DNA from: Syntrophorhabdaceae bacterium | GTDB taxonomy: Bacteria > Desulfobacterota > Syntrophorhabdia > Syntrophorhabdales > Syntrophorhabdaceae | Direction: 5' to 3' | Assembly: GCA_026415675.1 (NCBI GenBank) | Contig: JAOAGQ010000043.1 | Location: 49,133 to 113,132 of the forward strand | DNA: 64,000 nt | Shown here: positions 14,429 through 23,511 of the stretch, piece after piece | Position numbering within the stretch: the first letter of the stretch is position 1 | Layout of the letters: every line of letters starts with the position of its first letter | The notes under the pieces: generated by a model | Told to the model about the DNA's origin: nothing | The model's database searches: none | What the model saw: the letters and a program-made list of their open reading frames with translations, nothing else | Translations under genes and position numbers: made by a program

Positions 14429-15433
14429 ATGTTGAAAGTCGGTGTGATTGGATACGGCTACTGGGGTCCCAATATCGTGAGGAATTTCATGTCTCTCGAT
14501 GAAGCAAAGGTGGTCTATGTTTGCGACCTCCTTGATGATATGCTGAAGAAGGCCAAAAAGGTCTATCCCTCTGTTAGTATTACAAAAAATTACGAGGACA
14601 TCTGTTTAGCAAAGGATATCGATGTTGTAGCGATCGTTACCCCTGTCTTCACCCATTACGAGATGGCAAAGAAGGCCCTTCTAAACGGTAAACACGTCTT
14701 TGTGGAAAAACCTTTCACATACACCGTTGAACAGGCAGAGGAGTTGATCGAGATAGCAGAGAAGAGAAATCTAAAAATTATGGTAGATCACACGTTCCTT
14801 TTTACCGGTTCAGTGAGAAAGATAAAAGAGATCATCGACTCGGGGATGCTCGGGAGGCTCTTCTATTTTGACTCTGTAAGGGTAAACCTGGGACTCTTCC
14901 AGCATGATGTGAATGTGATATGGGATTTGGCCCCTCACGACCTCTCTATCATGGACTATCTGATCAGTTCAAAGCCCACCCATGTGTCCGCAACAGGGGC
15001 TGCCCATTTTAATAGTGAACTGGAGGATTTGGCGTACATGACGTTCTACTTCAAAGACAACATGATAGCCCATTTCAATGTGAACTGGCTATCCCCTGTG
15101 AAGGTAAGGACGACCATGATAGGAGGGAACAAAAAGATGCTCCTCTGGAATGACATAGAAGAAGACCAGAAGATAAAGATTTACGATAAAGGGGTGGATG
15201 TGGTGAGCAGGGAGGGGGTCTATGAACTCCTTGTAAATTATAGATCCGGTGATATCTGGGTTCCAAAGGTGGATAAGACAGAGGCCTTAAAGGTGGAGAC
15301 GACACATTTTGTGGATTGTGTATTAAACAACAAAACACCTATAAGTGATGGGGAGATGGGTTTGAGGGTGGTAAGGATGCTTGCGGCTGCCAATAAATCT
15401 CTTTCTGAAAGGGGGAGGCTTGTTGAGCTATGA
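14429..15433 (+). CDS. Gfo/Idh/MocA sugar oxidoreductase, WbpB/WlbA-like
   Basis: This 334-residue NAD-dependent oxidoreductase has an N-terminal Rossmann motif GVIGYGYWGPN and the family signature HVFVEKPF near residue 90. In WbpB/WlbA this enzyme oxidises C3 of UDP-GlcNAcA to the 3-keto sugar. The assignment to that step rests on context. The next two genes are an N-acetyltransferase (WbpD-like) and a DegT aminotransferase (WbpE-like), the same trio that makes UDP-2,3-diacetamido uronic acid. The end overlaps the next start by four bases (ATGA). A different 3-keto sugar is possible. Confidence 0.85.
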   Translation: MLKVGVIGYGYWGPNIVRNFMSLDEAKVVYVCDLLDDMLKKAKKVYPSVSITKNYEDICLAKDIDVVAIVTPVFTHYEMAKKALLNGKHVFVEKPFTYTVEQAEELIEIAEKRNLKIMVDHTFLFTGSVRKIKEIIDSGMLGRLFYFDSVRVNLGLFQHDVNVIWDLAPHDLSIMDYLISSKPTHVSATGAAHFNSELEDLAYMTFYFKDNMIAHFNVNWLSPVKVRTTMIGGNKKMLLWNDIEEDQKIKIYDKGVDVVSREGVYELLVNYRSGDIWVPKVDKTEALKVETTHFVDCVLNNKTPISDGEMGLRVVRMLAAANKSLSERGRLVEL

Positions 15434-15921
15434 ATGCGTATAATGCCATATCCGATGACGTAAAACTTGGCAAAAACGTAAAGCTCTCCAAATTCATAAA
15501 CCTATACGGCTGTACCATCGGAGATAACACGAAGATAGGGGCCTTTGTTGAAGTCCAGAAAAACGCAAGGATCGGAAAAAACTGCAAGATATCGAGCCAC
15601 ACCTTTATCTGTGAAGGGGTGACCATCGAGGATAACGTATTTATAGGCCATGGCGTTATCTTTATAAACGACCCCTATCCAAGGGCGACGAACGAAAAAG
15701 GGGAACTCCAGACAGAGGCCGACTGGAAGGTAATGCCCATCCTCGTGAAAAAAGGGGCATCTATCGGTTCAGGGGCCACGATACTCTGTAATGTCACAAT
15801 CGGGGAGAATGCGATAATCGGTGCCGGAAGCCTTGTAACAAAGGATGTGCCCCCCAATGTAATCGTGGCAGGAAATCCGGCCAGGGTAATAAGAAGGATA
15901 GACGAAAAAATAGAAACTTAA
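15430..15921 (+). CDS. Left-handed beta-helix N-acetyltransferase, WbpD/WlbB-like
   Basis: The 163-residue protein consists of hexapeptide repeats (for example IGDNTKIGAFVEV, IGKNCKISSHTFI, IGSGATILCNVTI, IGAGSLVTKDV), giving the left-handed beta-helix of acyl-CoA-dependent transferases. The loop segment FINDPYPRATNEKG is typical of WbpD/WlbB enzymes, which acetylate the 3-amino group after transamination. It lies between the oxidoreductase and the aminotransferase and is translationally coupled to the first by ATGA overlap. It lacks the extra N-terminal Rossmann domain of PglD-type transferases. Confidence 0.85.
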   Translation: MNAYNAISDDVKLGKNVKLSKFINLYGCTIGDNTKIGAFVEVQKNARIGKNCKISSHTFICEGVTIEDNVFIGHGVIFINDPYPRATNEKGELQTEADWKVMPILVKKGASIGSGATILCNVTIGENAIIGAGSLVTKDVPPNVIVAGNPARVIRRIDEKIET

Positions 15922-15930
15922 GGAGAGATA

Positions 15931-17040
15931 ATGAAGGTACCGTTCCTCGATTTAAAGGCCCAGTACGAAACGATAAAAGAAGAGATTAACATTGCAATAC
16001 AAGATGTGATAGAACATACAGCCTTTGCAGGGGGGCCTTATGTTTCAAAATTCGAAGAGGCCTTCTCCGAATTCTGCGGCTCCAGCTATGCCATAGGGGT
16101 TGGTTCAGGTACCGAGGCCCTGTGGTTTTGTCTCCTTGGCCTCGGTATAGGCCCCGGCGATGAGGTGATAACGGTTCCAAATACATTCATTGCAACGGCA
16201 GAGGCCATAAGTTTCTCCGGGGCAAGGCCTGTTTTTGTAGATGTAGATGAAAAGACATACAATATGGATCCCAACCTTATCGAATCTGCCATAACCAGTA
16301 AAACCAAGGCGATCATCCCTGTCCATCTCTTCGGCCAGGTGGCAGATATGGAACCCATCATGGCCATAGCAAAAAAACATGGGTTATATGTGGTAGAGGA
16401 CGCATGTCAAGCCCACGGTGCAGAATATAAAGGGAAGAAGGCAGGGACTTTCGGGGTTGCCGGGGCCTTTAGCTTCTATCCGGGAAAAAACTTAGGGGCC
16501 TATGGAGAGGCCGGTGCCATAGTCACGGACAACCTTGAACTTGCGGATAGAATAAGGGTTTTAAGGGATCACGGTCAGGCAAGGAAATACTACCATAATA
16601 TCATTGGCTGGAACGGGAGGATGGACGGTATACAGGGTGCGGTTCTAAGTGTAAAACTCCGATATTTAACTACATGGAACGACAAGAGAAGAAAAAATGC
16701 GTATCTTTATAACAGTATGCTAAAAGGGATAGACGGACTTGTAACCCCCTATGAGGCAGATTACGGAAAACACGTATACCATATATATGCGATAAGGGTC
16801 AAAGAAAGGGAGAATGTCATATCGAAGCTTGCAGAGAGAGGTGTATCCTGTGGTATACACTACCCCGTGCCCATACATCTACAGACTGCCTATAGCTCCC
16901 TCTGCCTTATCGAAGGAAGGTTTCCCATAGCCGAAAAGGTAACAAAAGAGTTCGTATCCCTCCCCATGTATCCTGAACTCACAGAAGAACAGATCAAACA
17001 TGTGGTGAAAGAACTGGAAGGGGTTCTCGCCTCCATGTGA
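15931..17040 (+). CDS. DegT/DnrJ/EryC1 sugar aminotransferase, WbpE-like
   Basis: This 369-residue PLP-dependent enzyme transaminates keto sugars. The PLP lysine is Lys186 in FSFYPGKNLGAYGE, with the preceding acidic pair VVEDACQAHGA (Glu156-Asp157). GSGTEAL near 59-65 is the phosphate-binding turn. In the WbpB/D/E set it adds the amino group at C3 using glutamate as donor. The start is preceded by AAGGAGA, and it sits ten bases after the acetyltransferase gene. It is followed by the first clear break in the operon (250 bases). Confidence 0.9.
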   Translation: MKVPFLDLKAQYETIKEEINIAIQDVIEHTAFAGGPYVSKFEEAFSEFCGSSYAIGVGSGTEALWFCLLGLGIGPGDEVITVPNTFIATAEAISFSGARPVFVDVDEKTYNMDPNLIESAITSKTKAIIPVHLFGQVADMEPIMAIAKKHGLYVVEDACQAHGAEYKGKKAGTFGVAGAFSFYPGKNLGAYGEAGAIVTDNLELADRIRVLRDHGQARKYYHNIIGWNGRMDGIQGAVLSVKLRYLTTWNDKRRKNAYLYNSMLKGIDGLVTPYEADYGKHVYHIYAIRVKERENVISKLAERGVSCGIHYPVPIHLQTAYSSLCLIEGRFPIAEKVTKEFVSLPMYPELTEEQIKHVVKELEGVLASM

Positions 17041-17119
17041 TACCTTACCCCTTGAACATCTCTTGATAGGGGGATAAACCGGAAAAATTTGTTGAAAACC
17101 TCTATTGCATAAATTAAAA

Positions 17120-17146
17120 GAGGGGTATTTATTCCCTCCTCCTTTT
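17120..17146 (+). terminator. Weak terminator-like hairpin
   Basis: GAGGG (17120-17124) pairs with CCCTC (17134-17138), followed shortly by TTTTTT (17141-17148 region). The stem is only five base pairs. It may cause partial termination inside the polysaccharide locus. The rest of 17041-17290 shows nothing recognisable. Confidence 0.25.
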
Positions 17147-17290
17147 TTGGAGTTGTCTTCGGAAAACGATAGATGGCATGGGTATATGCTTATCACCCAC
17201 TTTTTCAACTCTTTAAGGAAACATTCATCGGAGACCTTTCAAACGACAGGACCTCCTTCTTTTGTCTTGATTAGGTAGCATAAAAATTTT

Positions 17291-18319
17291 ATGGAAGTAA
17301 CAGATCCGACCTCGTATGATGCATGGGATGACCTTATCGGGTCAATGGAAGAACCTTCGTTCTTCTACACCTCCTCCTGGGCAAATACCCTCTCCCATGC
17401 ATACGGGTATGAGCCGTGCTATTTCTTATGGTCTGAGAACAGAAAAGTAAAGGCTTTAGTCCCCTTTATGGAGATAAAAAGTCCAATCACAGGTATAAGG
17501 GGTGTGTGTCTACCTTTTACAGACTACTGTGAGCCTTATATCGGTGATGGGATAGATTTCGGCAATGTATTTTCGAGTATTGCCGAGTTCGGCAAAAAAA
17601 GAAGATGGAAATACATGGAGATAAGGGGAGGGGAGACTCATTTTGGTAAAGAAAGGCCCTATTCAACCTTCTTCGGCCATGTGCTTTATCTCTCAGGGGA
17701 CGAAAAACGACTTTTAAAAGACTTAAAGGATACAACGAGGAGGAATATTAAAAAGGCACAGGGTGAAGGCCTCCAAATTGAGATATTAACAACCGAAAAG
17801 GCCGTCCAAGAGTTCTACAGGCTAAATGCCATGACGAGGAAGCTCCACGGCCTACCCCCTCAGCCGCCCTTTTTTTTCAGAGAACTGTACGAACATGTGA
17901 TCTCAAAAGGCATGGGTGTTGTTGTTCTTGCCTTTTATCAAAATAAGGCAATAGCAGGGGCCCTATACCTCCATTACGGGGACAAAGTGATTTACAAATA
18001 CGGGGCATCGGACAGGGCATACCAGCATTTAAGACCCAACAACCTCGTCATGTGGGAGGCGATCAAGTGGTATAACGGTAGGGGTTACAGGTTTTTCTAT
18101 TTTGGCAGGACGGAGACGGAAAATCAGGGCCTAAGAAGGTTCAAGCTGGATTGGGGCACAGAAGAGTATACGATTAGATACTACAGGTATGACTTGAAAA
18201 AAGGATGTTTTATGGAAAAAAGCGGGGATGGCATGAAACTGGCAAATACTCTATTCAGAAGAATGCCCCTTCCCCTCTTAAAGACGCTGGGGAGGATCCT
18301 TTACAGGCACGTAGGCTAA
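17291..18319 (+). CDS. FemAB-like GNAT protein, exosortase-locus type
   Basis: This 342-residue protein belongs to the FemAB/GNAT-type acyltransferases that recur in exosortase-associated exopolysaccharide loci. Landmarks are an N-terminal SFFYTSSWANTLSHAYGY, a basic TTRRNIKKAQGEGL segment and the C-terminal AYQHLRPNNLVMWEAIKW and FGRTETENQGLRRFK blocks. FemAB relatives transfer amino acids or acyl groups to cell-wall or sugar substrates; the substrate of this subgroup is unknown to me. It follows a 250-base gap after the aminotransferase and is separated by two bases from the deacetylase start. Confidence 0.8.
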   Translation: MEVTDPTSYDAWDDLIGSMEEPSFFYTSSWANTLSHAYGYEPCYFLWSENRKVKALVPFMEIKSPITGIRGVCLPFTDYCEPYIGDGIDFGNVFSSIAEFGKKRRWKYMEIRGGETHFGKERPYSTFFGHVLYLSGDEKRLLKDLKDTTRRNIKKAQGEGLQIEILTTEKAVQEFYRLNAMTRKLHGLPPQPPFFFRELYEHVISKGMGVVVLAFYQNKAIAGALYLHYGDKVIYKYGASDRAYQHLRPNNLVMWEAIKWYNGRGYRFFYFGRTETENQGLRRFKLDWGTEEYTIRYYRYDLKKGCFMEKSGDGMKLANTLFRRMPLPLLKTLGRILYRHVG

Positions 18320-18321
18320 CG

Positions 18322-19227
18322 ATGAGAAGGCTCTACTATAACATAATAAAACCGATTTTGCCCCGGTGGCTCCAGATATACTTACGAAGGGCCCTAGTAA
18401 GGGTAAAGCTCCTCCGATACAGAAACGTCTGGCCCATAGACAGCTCCTCGGGCATCCCCCCTGAGGGGTTTACCGGTTGGCCCGAGAAGAAGAAATTCGC
18501 CCTTGTGCTTACCCATGATGTAGACACCCAGAGGGGGCACGACAGGTGTAGATCCCTGATGGAGATCGAAAAATCCATGGGTTTTCGCTCATCCTTCAAT
18601 TTTGTCGCAAAAAAATATACGGTCTCCCGGGAACTGAGAGAGGAGATAGCATCCTCGGGATTTGAGGTGGGTCTACACGGTCTATACCACGATGGAAGGC
18701 TCTACGAATCGAAAGAGATATTTCTCGAGAGGGCAAGGATATTGAATCAGTATCTGAAAGATTGGAATGTAGTCGGCTTCCGTTCTCCCTCTATGCACCA
18801 CAGACTCGACTGGATACACGAACTCGATATAGAATACGATGCATCGACCTTTGATACAGACCCCTTTGAGCCCCAACCCGATGGGATGGGGACCATATTT
18901 CCCTTCTTTGTTAAGGGGGAGGGGGAGAAGGGGTATGTGGAACTCCCCTATACCCTGCCTCAGGACTTTACACTTTTTATCATCATGGGCCATAGAGATA
19001 CCCACATATGGGAGGAAAAACTGGAATGGATAGTGGAAAAGGGTGGTATGGCCCTTATGAATACCCACCCCGATTATATGGTCTTCAAAAAAGAAAAGCC
19101 CTCCATCGAGGAATATCCCGTTGAGTATTATTCAGGTTTTCTCGAGTACATAAAGAAAAATTACGAGGGGGAGTACTGGCATGTGTTACCGAGGGAGATC
19201 GCACGTTTCTGGAGAGGGCTGAGATAA
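18322..19227 (+). CDS. Polysaccharide deacetylase-like protein (NodB fold)
   Basis: A 301-residue CE4/NodB-type deacetylase. FALVLTHDVDTQRGHD supplies the catalytic Asp and metal-ligand region, VGLHGLYHDG the metal-binding histidines, and ALMNTHPDYM the C-terminal His motif. It would remove N- or O-acetyl groups from the polysaccharide. I start it at ATG 18322, just after the FemAB-like stop; the frame is open back to 18205 but that part overlaps the upstream gene and looks unlike a protein N-terminus. No signal peptide is evident, so action before export is likely. A gap of 171 bases with no evident feature follows. Confidence 0.85.
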   Translation: MRRLYYNIIKPILPRWLQIYLRRALVRVKLLRYRNVWPIDSSSGIPPEGFTGWPEKKKFALVLTHDVDTQRGHDRCRSLMEIEKSMGFRSSFNFVAKKYTVSRELREEIASSGFEVGLHGLYHDGRLYESKEIFLERARILNQYLKDWNVVGFRSPSMHHRLDWIHELDIEYDASTFDTDPFEPQPDGMGTIFPFFVKGEGEKGYVELPYTLPQDFTLFIIMGHRDTHIWEEKLEWIVEKGGMALMNTHPDYMVFKKEKPSIEEYPVEYYSGFLEYIKKNYEGEYWHVLPREIARFWRGLR

Positions 19228-19398
19228 AGGGGTCTTTTTGGGTCGACCGGTAACCATAATTCCAATTAAAGACCCGAGATGGGACATATTCGTAGAGGCC
19301 GATCTTTTTTTGGGTTACACCCTATGGGGAACTTCATCTATCAATAGGGTTAAGTGGACAAAGTCCGTTATTCACAATAGACTAAAAGGATATCCCGT

Positions 19399-20571
19399 AT
19401 GAAGGCCTGCATGGTTGTCTACGGTTTCTACGAAACCGATACAAGGGTGATCAGGTATGCGGAGGCCCTTGTAGAGAGGGGTGATGAGGTGGATGTCTTT
19501 GCCCTAAGGGGTCATGAAAAACCTAAAAAGGAGATGTATAGGGGTGTAAACCTTTACAGGATAACGAAGTGTGATGTGAAAGTGTCAAAGAGATTCATAT
19601 ACCTTATAAACCTCCTCCTCTTTCTCATAAAATCATGTTTTTATATCACCGTAAAACACCTAAGATCCCCTTACAGCCTCATCCATGTCCACTCCGTTCC
19701 CGATTTTGAGGTCTTTGCAGCGGTATTCGTAAAGCTTATGGGTGCAAAGGTGATCCTCGATATACACGATATCGTCCCAGAATTCTATGCGAGTAAGTTC
19801 AATGTATCCCATGAGAGTATTATATTCAAACTCCTTGTATTGACGGAAAGGATTAGCTGTGCCTTCTCGGATCACGTAATCATATCAAACCATATCTGGG
19901 AAAAGAAACTCCTTGCCCGCTCCGTTCACGAGGGTAAATGCACCACCATGCTGAATTACGTGGATTTATCCGTCTTCCACAGAAGACCACGAAAGAGAAA
20001 GGATGACAGATTCATCATCATATACCCCGGCTCTGTAAACTGGCATCAGGGTTTGGATATAGCGATAGAGGCCCTCGCCATGATAGCGGATAGGTTTCCC
20101 AAAGTGGAACTCCATATCTATGCCGATGGGGGCGACAATAGACGCTACCTTGAGGCGCTTGCAGAAAGACTTCACCTGAGAGAAAGGGTGATCTTCAGAA
20201 ACAGTCTTCCCATAGAAGAGATAGCTACCGTTATGGCCGATGCGGATATTGGTATTGTACCGAAGAGGGACGACCCTTTTGGGGGGGAAGCGTTCAGCAC
20301 AAAGATATTCGAGTTCATGGCAACAGGGATACCTGTTGTTGTGGCAAGCACAAGAATTGATCTCTACTATTTTAATGACAGGGTTGTAAAGTTTTTTAAG
20401 GCCGGCTCTGCAGAAGACCTCGCAATGAAGATAGTAGAATTAATAGAACACCCCGAAGAAAGGGAGACCTTTGCCGAAAACGGCCTCGCATTTGTAAAGG
20501 GTTATGCATGGGATGAGAGAAAGCATGACTATTTGAATCTCGTTGATTCACTTGTAAAGAAGAGGTCTTAA
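19399..20571 (+). CDS. Family 4 glycosyltransferase (GT-B)
   Basis: This 390-residue GT-B protein transfers a sugar from a nucleotide donor to the growing repeat unit. The N-terminal domain has YETDTRVIRYAEALVERG and LIHVHSVPDFEVF. The C-terminal nucleotide-sugar domain has IIYPGSVNWHQGLDIAI and the EX7E-type motif EAFSTKIFEFMATGIPVVVA. It has no signal peptide; a short hydrophobic stretch (FIYLINLLLFLIKSCFYI) near residue 55-72 may give membrane contact. AAAGGA precedes the ATG. Donor and linkage cannot be read from sequence. Confidence 0.88.
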   Translation: MKACMVVYGFYETDTRVIRYAEALVERGDEVDVFALRGHEKPKKEMYRGVNLYRITKCDVKVSKRFIYLINLLLFLIKSCFYITVKHLRSPYSLIHVHSVPDFEVFAAVFVKLMGAKVILDIHDIVPEFYASKFNVSHESIIFKLLVLTERISCAFSDHVIISNHIWEKKLLARSVHEGKCTTMLNYVDLSVFHRRPRKRKDDRFIIIYPGSVNWHQGLDIAIEALAMIADRFPKVELHIYADGGDNRRYLEALAERLHLRERVIFRNSLPIEEIATVMADADIGIVPKRDDPFGGEAFSTKIFEFMATGIPVVVASTRIDLYYFNDRVVKFFKAGSAEDLAMKIVELIEHPEERETFAENGLAFVKGYAWDERKHDYLNLVDSLVKKRS

Positions 20572-20576
20572 ATATA

Positions 20577-21476
20577 ATGGGTGAAAAAGCATCTTATGTT
20601 GTGATCACTCCGGCAAGGGATGAGGGAGAATACATAGAAAAGACGATCCTCTCCATGGTAGGTCAGACAATAAGGCCAAAAGAATGGGTGATCGTCGATG
20701 ATGGTTCAAAGGATCATACGGGAAAAATCATAGACGACTACGGAAAGAGATACGACTGGATAAAGGTTGTACACCGTAAGAACAGGGGATTCAGACAGGC
20801 AGGAACAGGGGTGGTAGAGGCCTTCTATGCAGGTTATAATGCCCTTCAGACAAAGGACTGGGATTTCATAGTAAAGCTCGATGGGGACCTCATGTTCGAT
20901 AAGGATTATTTTGAACGCTCCCTCCTTTACTTTGAAAAGGACGATAGACTGGGCATAGGGGGTGGGGGCATATACCATATCCTTGATGGGAAAGAGGTCC
21001 TTGAGGAAGACCATGCCTTCCATGTTAGGGGGGCAACGAAGATTTACAGGAGGGCATGCTGGGATGATATAGGGGGTCTTCATATGGTCCCTGGCTGGGA
21101 TACCCTCGATGAGGTAAAGGCAAACATGCTCGGATGGAAGACAAGGGGTTTTCCTGAACTGAAGGTTATACATCTGAGGTTTACAGGAAAGGCCGAAGGT
21201 TCCTGGCGCAATGCGGTTAAAAATGGACGGGCAAGCTATATCTCAGGTTACCACCCTCTGTTCATGATCTTTAAGGCCATCAAGAGACTCTCTGAAAAAC
21301 CTTACCTTATCGTATCGGTAGGCTTACTCTACGGGTATTTCGGGGGTTATCTAAAAAAAGTGCCTATGGTCAACGATAGAGAACTGATAAAATATATAAG
21401 GAAGGAACAACTGAAGAGGATCTTCTTTCAGAAGAGCATCTACTCAAAAGATACAGGTTTTCTGGAGAATACCTGA
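20577..21476 (+). CDS. Family 2 glycosyltransferase
   Basis: This 299-residue GT-A glycosyltransferase has the nucleotide-binding strand VITPARDEGEYIEKTI, the WVIVDDGSKDHTG motif and a metal-binding KLDGDLMFD near residue 100. Within the repeat-unit assembly set it adds one sugar on the cytoplasmic face. The C-terminal part has a moderately hydrophobic stretch (YLIVSVGLLYGYFGGYL) that may associate with the membrane. It follows the GT4 gene by five bases. Specificity is not predictable. Confidence 0.87.
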   Translation: MGEKASYVVITPARDEGEYIEKTILSMVGQTIRPKEWVIVDDGSKDHTGKIIDDYGKRYDWIKVVHRKNRGFRQAGTGVVEAFYAGYNALQTKDWDFIVKLDGDLMFDKDYFERSLLYFEKDDRLGIGGGGIYHILDGKEVLEEDHAFHVRGATKIYRRACWDDIGGLHMVPGWDTLDEVKANMLGWKTRGFPELKVIHLRFTGKAEGSWRNAVKNGRASYISGYHPLFMIFKAIKRLSEKPYLIVSVGLLYGYFGGYLKKVPMVNDRELIKYIRKEQLKRIFFQKSIYSKDTGFLENT

Positions 21477-21497
21477 AAAAATAAAAGGGAGGGCTAT

Positions 21498-22502
21498 ATG
21501 TACGCGCTTGTTACAGGAGGGGCAGGTTTCATCGGGAGCCACGTAGCCAAATCTTTATTGGATATGGATATAAAGACCGTGGTTATGGATGACCTATCAG
21601 GGGGTTTTGTAGAGAATGTGCCTGAAAAAGCTGAATTTATAGAGATGTCGATCCTGGACTACGACGGTATATTAAACCTCTTTGAAAAATATAGATTTAG
21701 CTATGTCTTCCATCTCGCAGCATACGCAGCGGAAGGCTTAAGCCATTTCATAAGACGGTTCAACTACACGAACAACCTTCTCGGAAGCGTAAACCTTATA
21801 AACGCCTCAGTCCTTTATAAGGTTAACACCTTCGTCTTTACCTCTTCTATCGCCGTTTATGGCTCGGCCCAGACACCCATGAATGAGAGCATGGTACCTG
21901 TCCCTGAAGACCCCTACGGGGTATCTAAACTGGCGGTGGAGCAGGATTTAAAGGCCGCCCATGAACAGTTTGGCCTCGAGTACATCGTCTTTAGACCCCA
22001 CAACGTATACGGAGAACACCAGAACATAGGGGACCCTTACAGGAACGTGGTGGGGATATTTATGAACAAAATCATGATGGGGGAGCCCTGCCCTGTCTTC
22101 GGCGATGGGCTCCAGACAAGGGCCTTCACCCATATAGACGATGTTGCCCCTGTAATAGCAAAATCCATATTCAATGCAAAAGCAAAACAGCAGGTCTTTA
22201 ACGTGGGTTCCGATAAACCGTATTCCGTGATAGAACTCGCAGAAAAGGTACAGAGGGCTATGGGGAGAAAGACAGGTATAGTCCATCTCCCCGAGAGGAA
22301 CGAGGTAAAGCATGCCTTCAGTGACCATTCAAAACTACAGAATATATTAGGTTACACCGCAAAAATAGACCTCGATGAAGGGCTTGAAAGGATGGCGGCA
22401 TGGGTGAAAAAGGTAGGGGCAAGGAAATCAAAACCTTTCACAAACATAGAGATAAAGGAGGGTGTTCCCCCTTCATGGCTAAGCCTCATCGAGCAAGGAT
22501 AA
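21498..22502 (+). CDS. NAD-dependent sugar epimerase/dehydratase (GalE-like)
   Basis: This 334-residue extended short-chain dehydrogenase has the NAD-binding GGAGFIGSHVA at the N-terminus and the catalytic FTSSIAVYG serine segment. The YGVSK motif holds the tyrosine and lysine. RAFTHIDDVAP and FNVGSDKPYSV are typical of UDP-glucose 4-epimerase and related enzymes. It probably provides a nucleotide sugar for the neighbouring glycosyltransferases. GGGAGG precedes the ATG. Whether it acts on UDP-Glc, UDP-GlcNAc or a uronate is unknown. Confidence 0.88.
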   Translation: MYALVTGGAGFIGSHVAKSLLDMDIKTVVMDDLSGGFVENVPEKAEFIEMSILDYDGILNLFEKYRFSYVFHLAAYAAEGLSHFIRRFNYTNNLLGSVNLINASVLYKVNTFVFTSSIAVYGSAQTPMNESMVPVPEDPYGVSKLAVEQDLKAAHEQFGLEYIVFRPHNVYGEHQNIGDPYRNVVGIFMNKIMMGEPCPVFGDGLQTRAFTHIDDVAPVIAKSIFNAKAKQQVFNVGSDKPYSVIELAEKVQRAMGRKTGIVHLPERNEVKHAFSDHSKLQNILGYTAKIDLDEGLERMAAWVKKVGARKSKPFTNIEIKEGVPPSWLSLIEQG

Positions 22503-22506
22503 AAAG

Positions 22507-23502
22507 ATGGCAATTTTAGACCTCTCCATATGCATGATCACGTGGAATGCCATAAAGCTCACCGGTGACTGCATAAAATCCATAATAGATAAGACAAAAG
22601 GTATCACCTATGAGATCATCCTTGTGGATAACGGTTCCTCTGACGGGACCGTCGAATTCATAAGAGAGAATTATCCTGAGGTAAAGCTCATTGTGAATGA
22701 AAAGAACGAGGGCTTTACCTATGCAAACAACCAGGCCTTAAAGGTCTCCAGGGGGAGATACGCTATCCTCCTTAATAACGACATGGTCCTGAAGGAAGAT
22801 GCCTTAACAAAGATGGTAAGATTCCTCGATGCACACCCCGACATTGGCGCACTGGGATGCAGACTCAAATTCCCAGACGGTACCATTCAGCATACGGCCC
22901 ACGGTGACGCCCGATGGCAGGACTTAATATACGCTGCCTTTTATCTATACAGGATATTCCCGAAATCGAGGGAGTTCGGCCATATGGATTGTTCTTACCT
23001 CAATCTGGAGGACGATACCCTTGTAGCGGATGTGGGGTGGGTTGCAGGGGCTGCCCTCATGGTGAGGCAGGATGCGATCAAAAAGGCAGGCCTTATGGAT
23101 GAGAGGATATTCATTTTCAGTGATGACTGGGAATGGTGTCAGAGGATCGCCAGGACAGGCTACAGGGTGGTCTATTACGCCGGGGCCGAGATCATCCATT
23201 TTCACGGCCAGGCCACAACGGCTTATACAGGCTCTGCCTTGAACGAGGTCAGGAAAAAATCGATTCTCCGTTTCACTGCCACCGCCATGTACGTATTCAG
23301 GAGGCTAAACGGTAAGAGTCCCGTGAAGATTCTACTCTTTGACCTCTCTTACCGGTTATTCTGCCTTTCAAGGGCCATCGTAAACGGTATAAGGTGTATC
23401 ATAAAACCACAAAAGGGTTTAAAAGGTATATTCAAAGGTTATGCGTTGAGTGTCTTTATGCCCCGAAGAAACCTCTTCAGGGAATATTTAAGACCCCTCT
23501 GA
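22507..23502 (+). CDS. Family 2 glycosyltransferase, rhamnosyltransferase-like
   Basis: This 331-residue GT2 protein resembles the rhamnosyltransferase-type group. The donor-binding region is ILVDNGSSDGTVEFI, the metal-binding segment is AILLNNDMVL, and VADVGWVAGAALMVRQ and FIFSDDWEWCQRI form the acceptor/catalytic half. The C-terminus contains amphipathic or hydrophobic helices suggesting membrane association. It starts four bases after the epimerase stop and is followed ten bases later by the CapK-like gene. Confidence 0.87.
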   Translation: MAILDLSICMITWNAIKLTGDCIKSIIDKTKGITYEIILVDNGSSDGTVEFIRENYPEVKLIVNEKNEGFTYANNQALKVSRGRYAILLNNDMVLKEDALTKMVRFLDAHPDIGALGCRLKFPDGTIQHTAHGDARWQDLIYAAFYLYRIFPKSREFGHMDCSYLNLEDDTLVADVGWVAGAALMVRQDAIKKAGLMDERIFIFSDDWEWCQRIARTGYRVVYYAGAEIIHFHGQATTAYTGSALNEVRKKSILRFTATAMYVFRRLNGKSPVKILLFDLSYRLFCLSRAIVNGIRCIIKPQKGLKGIFKGYALSVFMPRRNLFREYLRPL

Positions 23503-23511
23503 GAGATCAAG

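Noticed and set aside
18205..18321. 39-residue N-terminal extension of the deacetylase frame
   Set aside because: It overlaps the end of the FemAB-like gene, reads as low-quality charged sequence and is not needed for the NodB fold; ATG 18322 lies just after the upstream stop.
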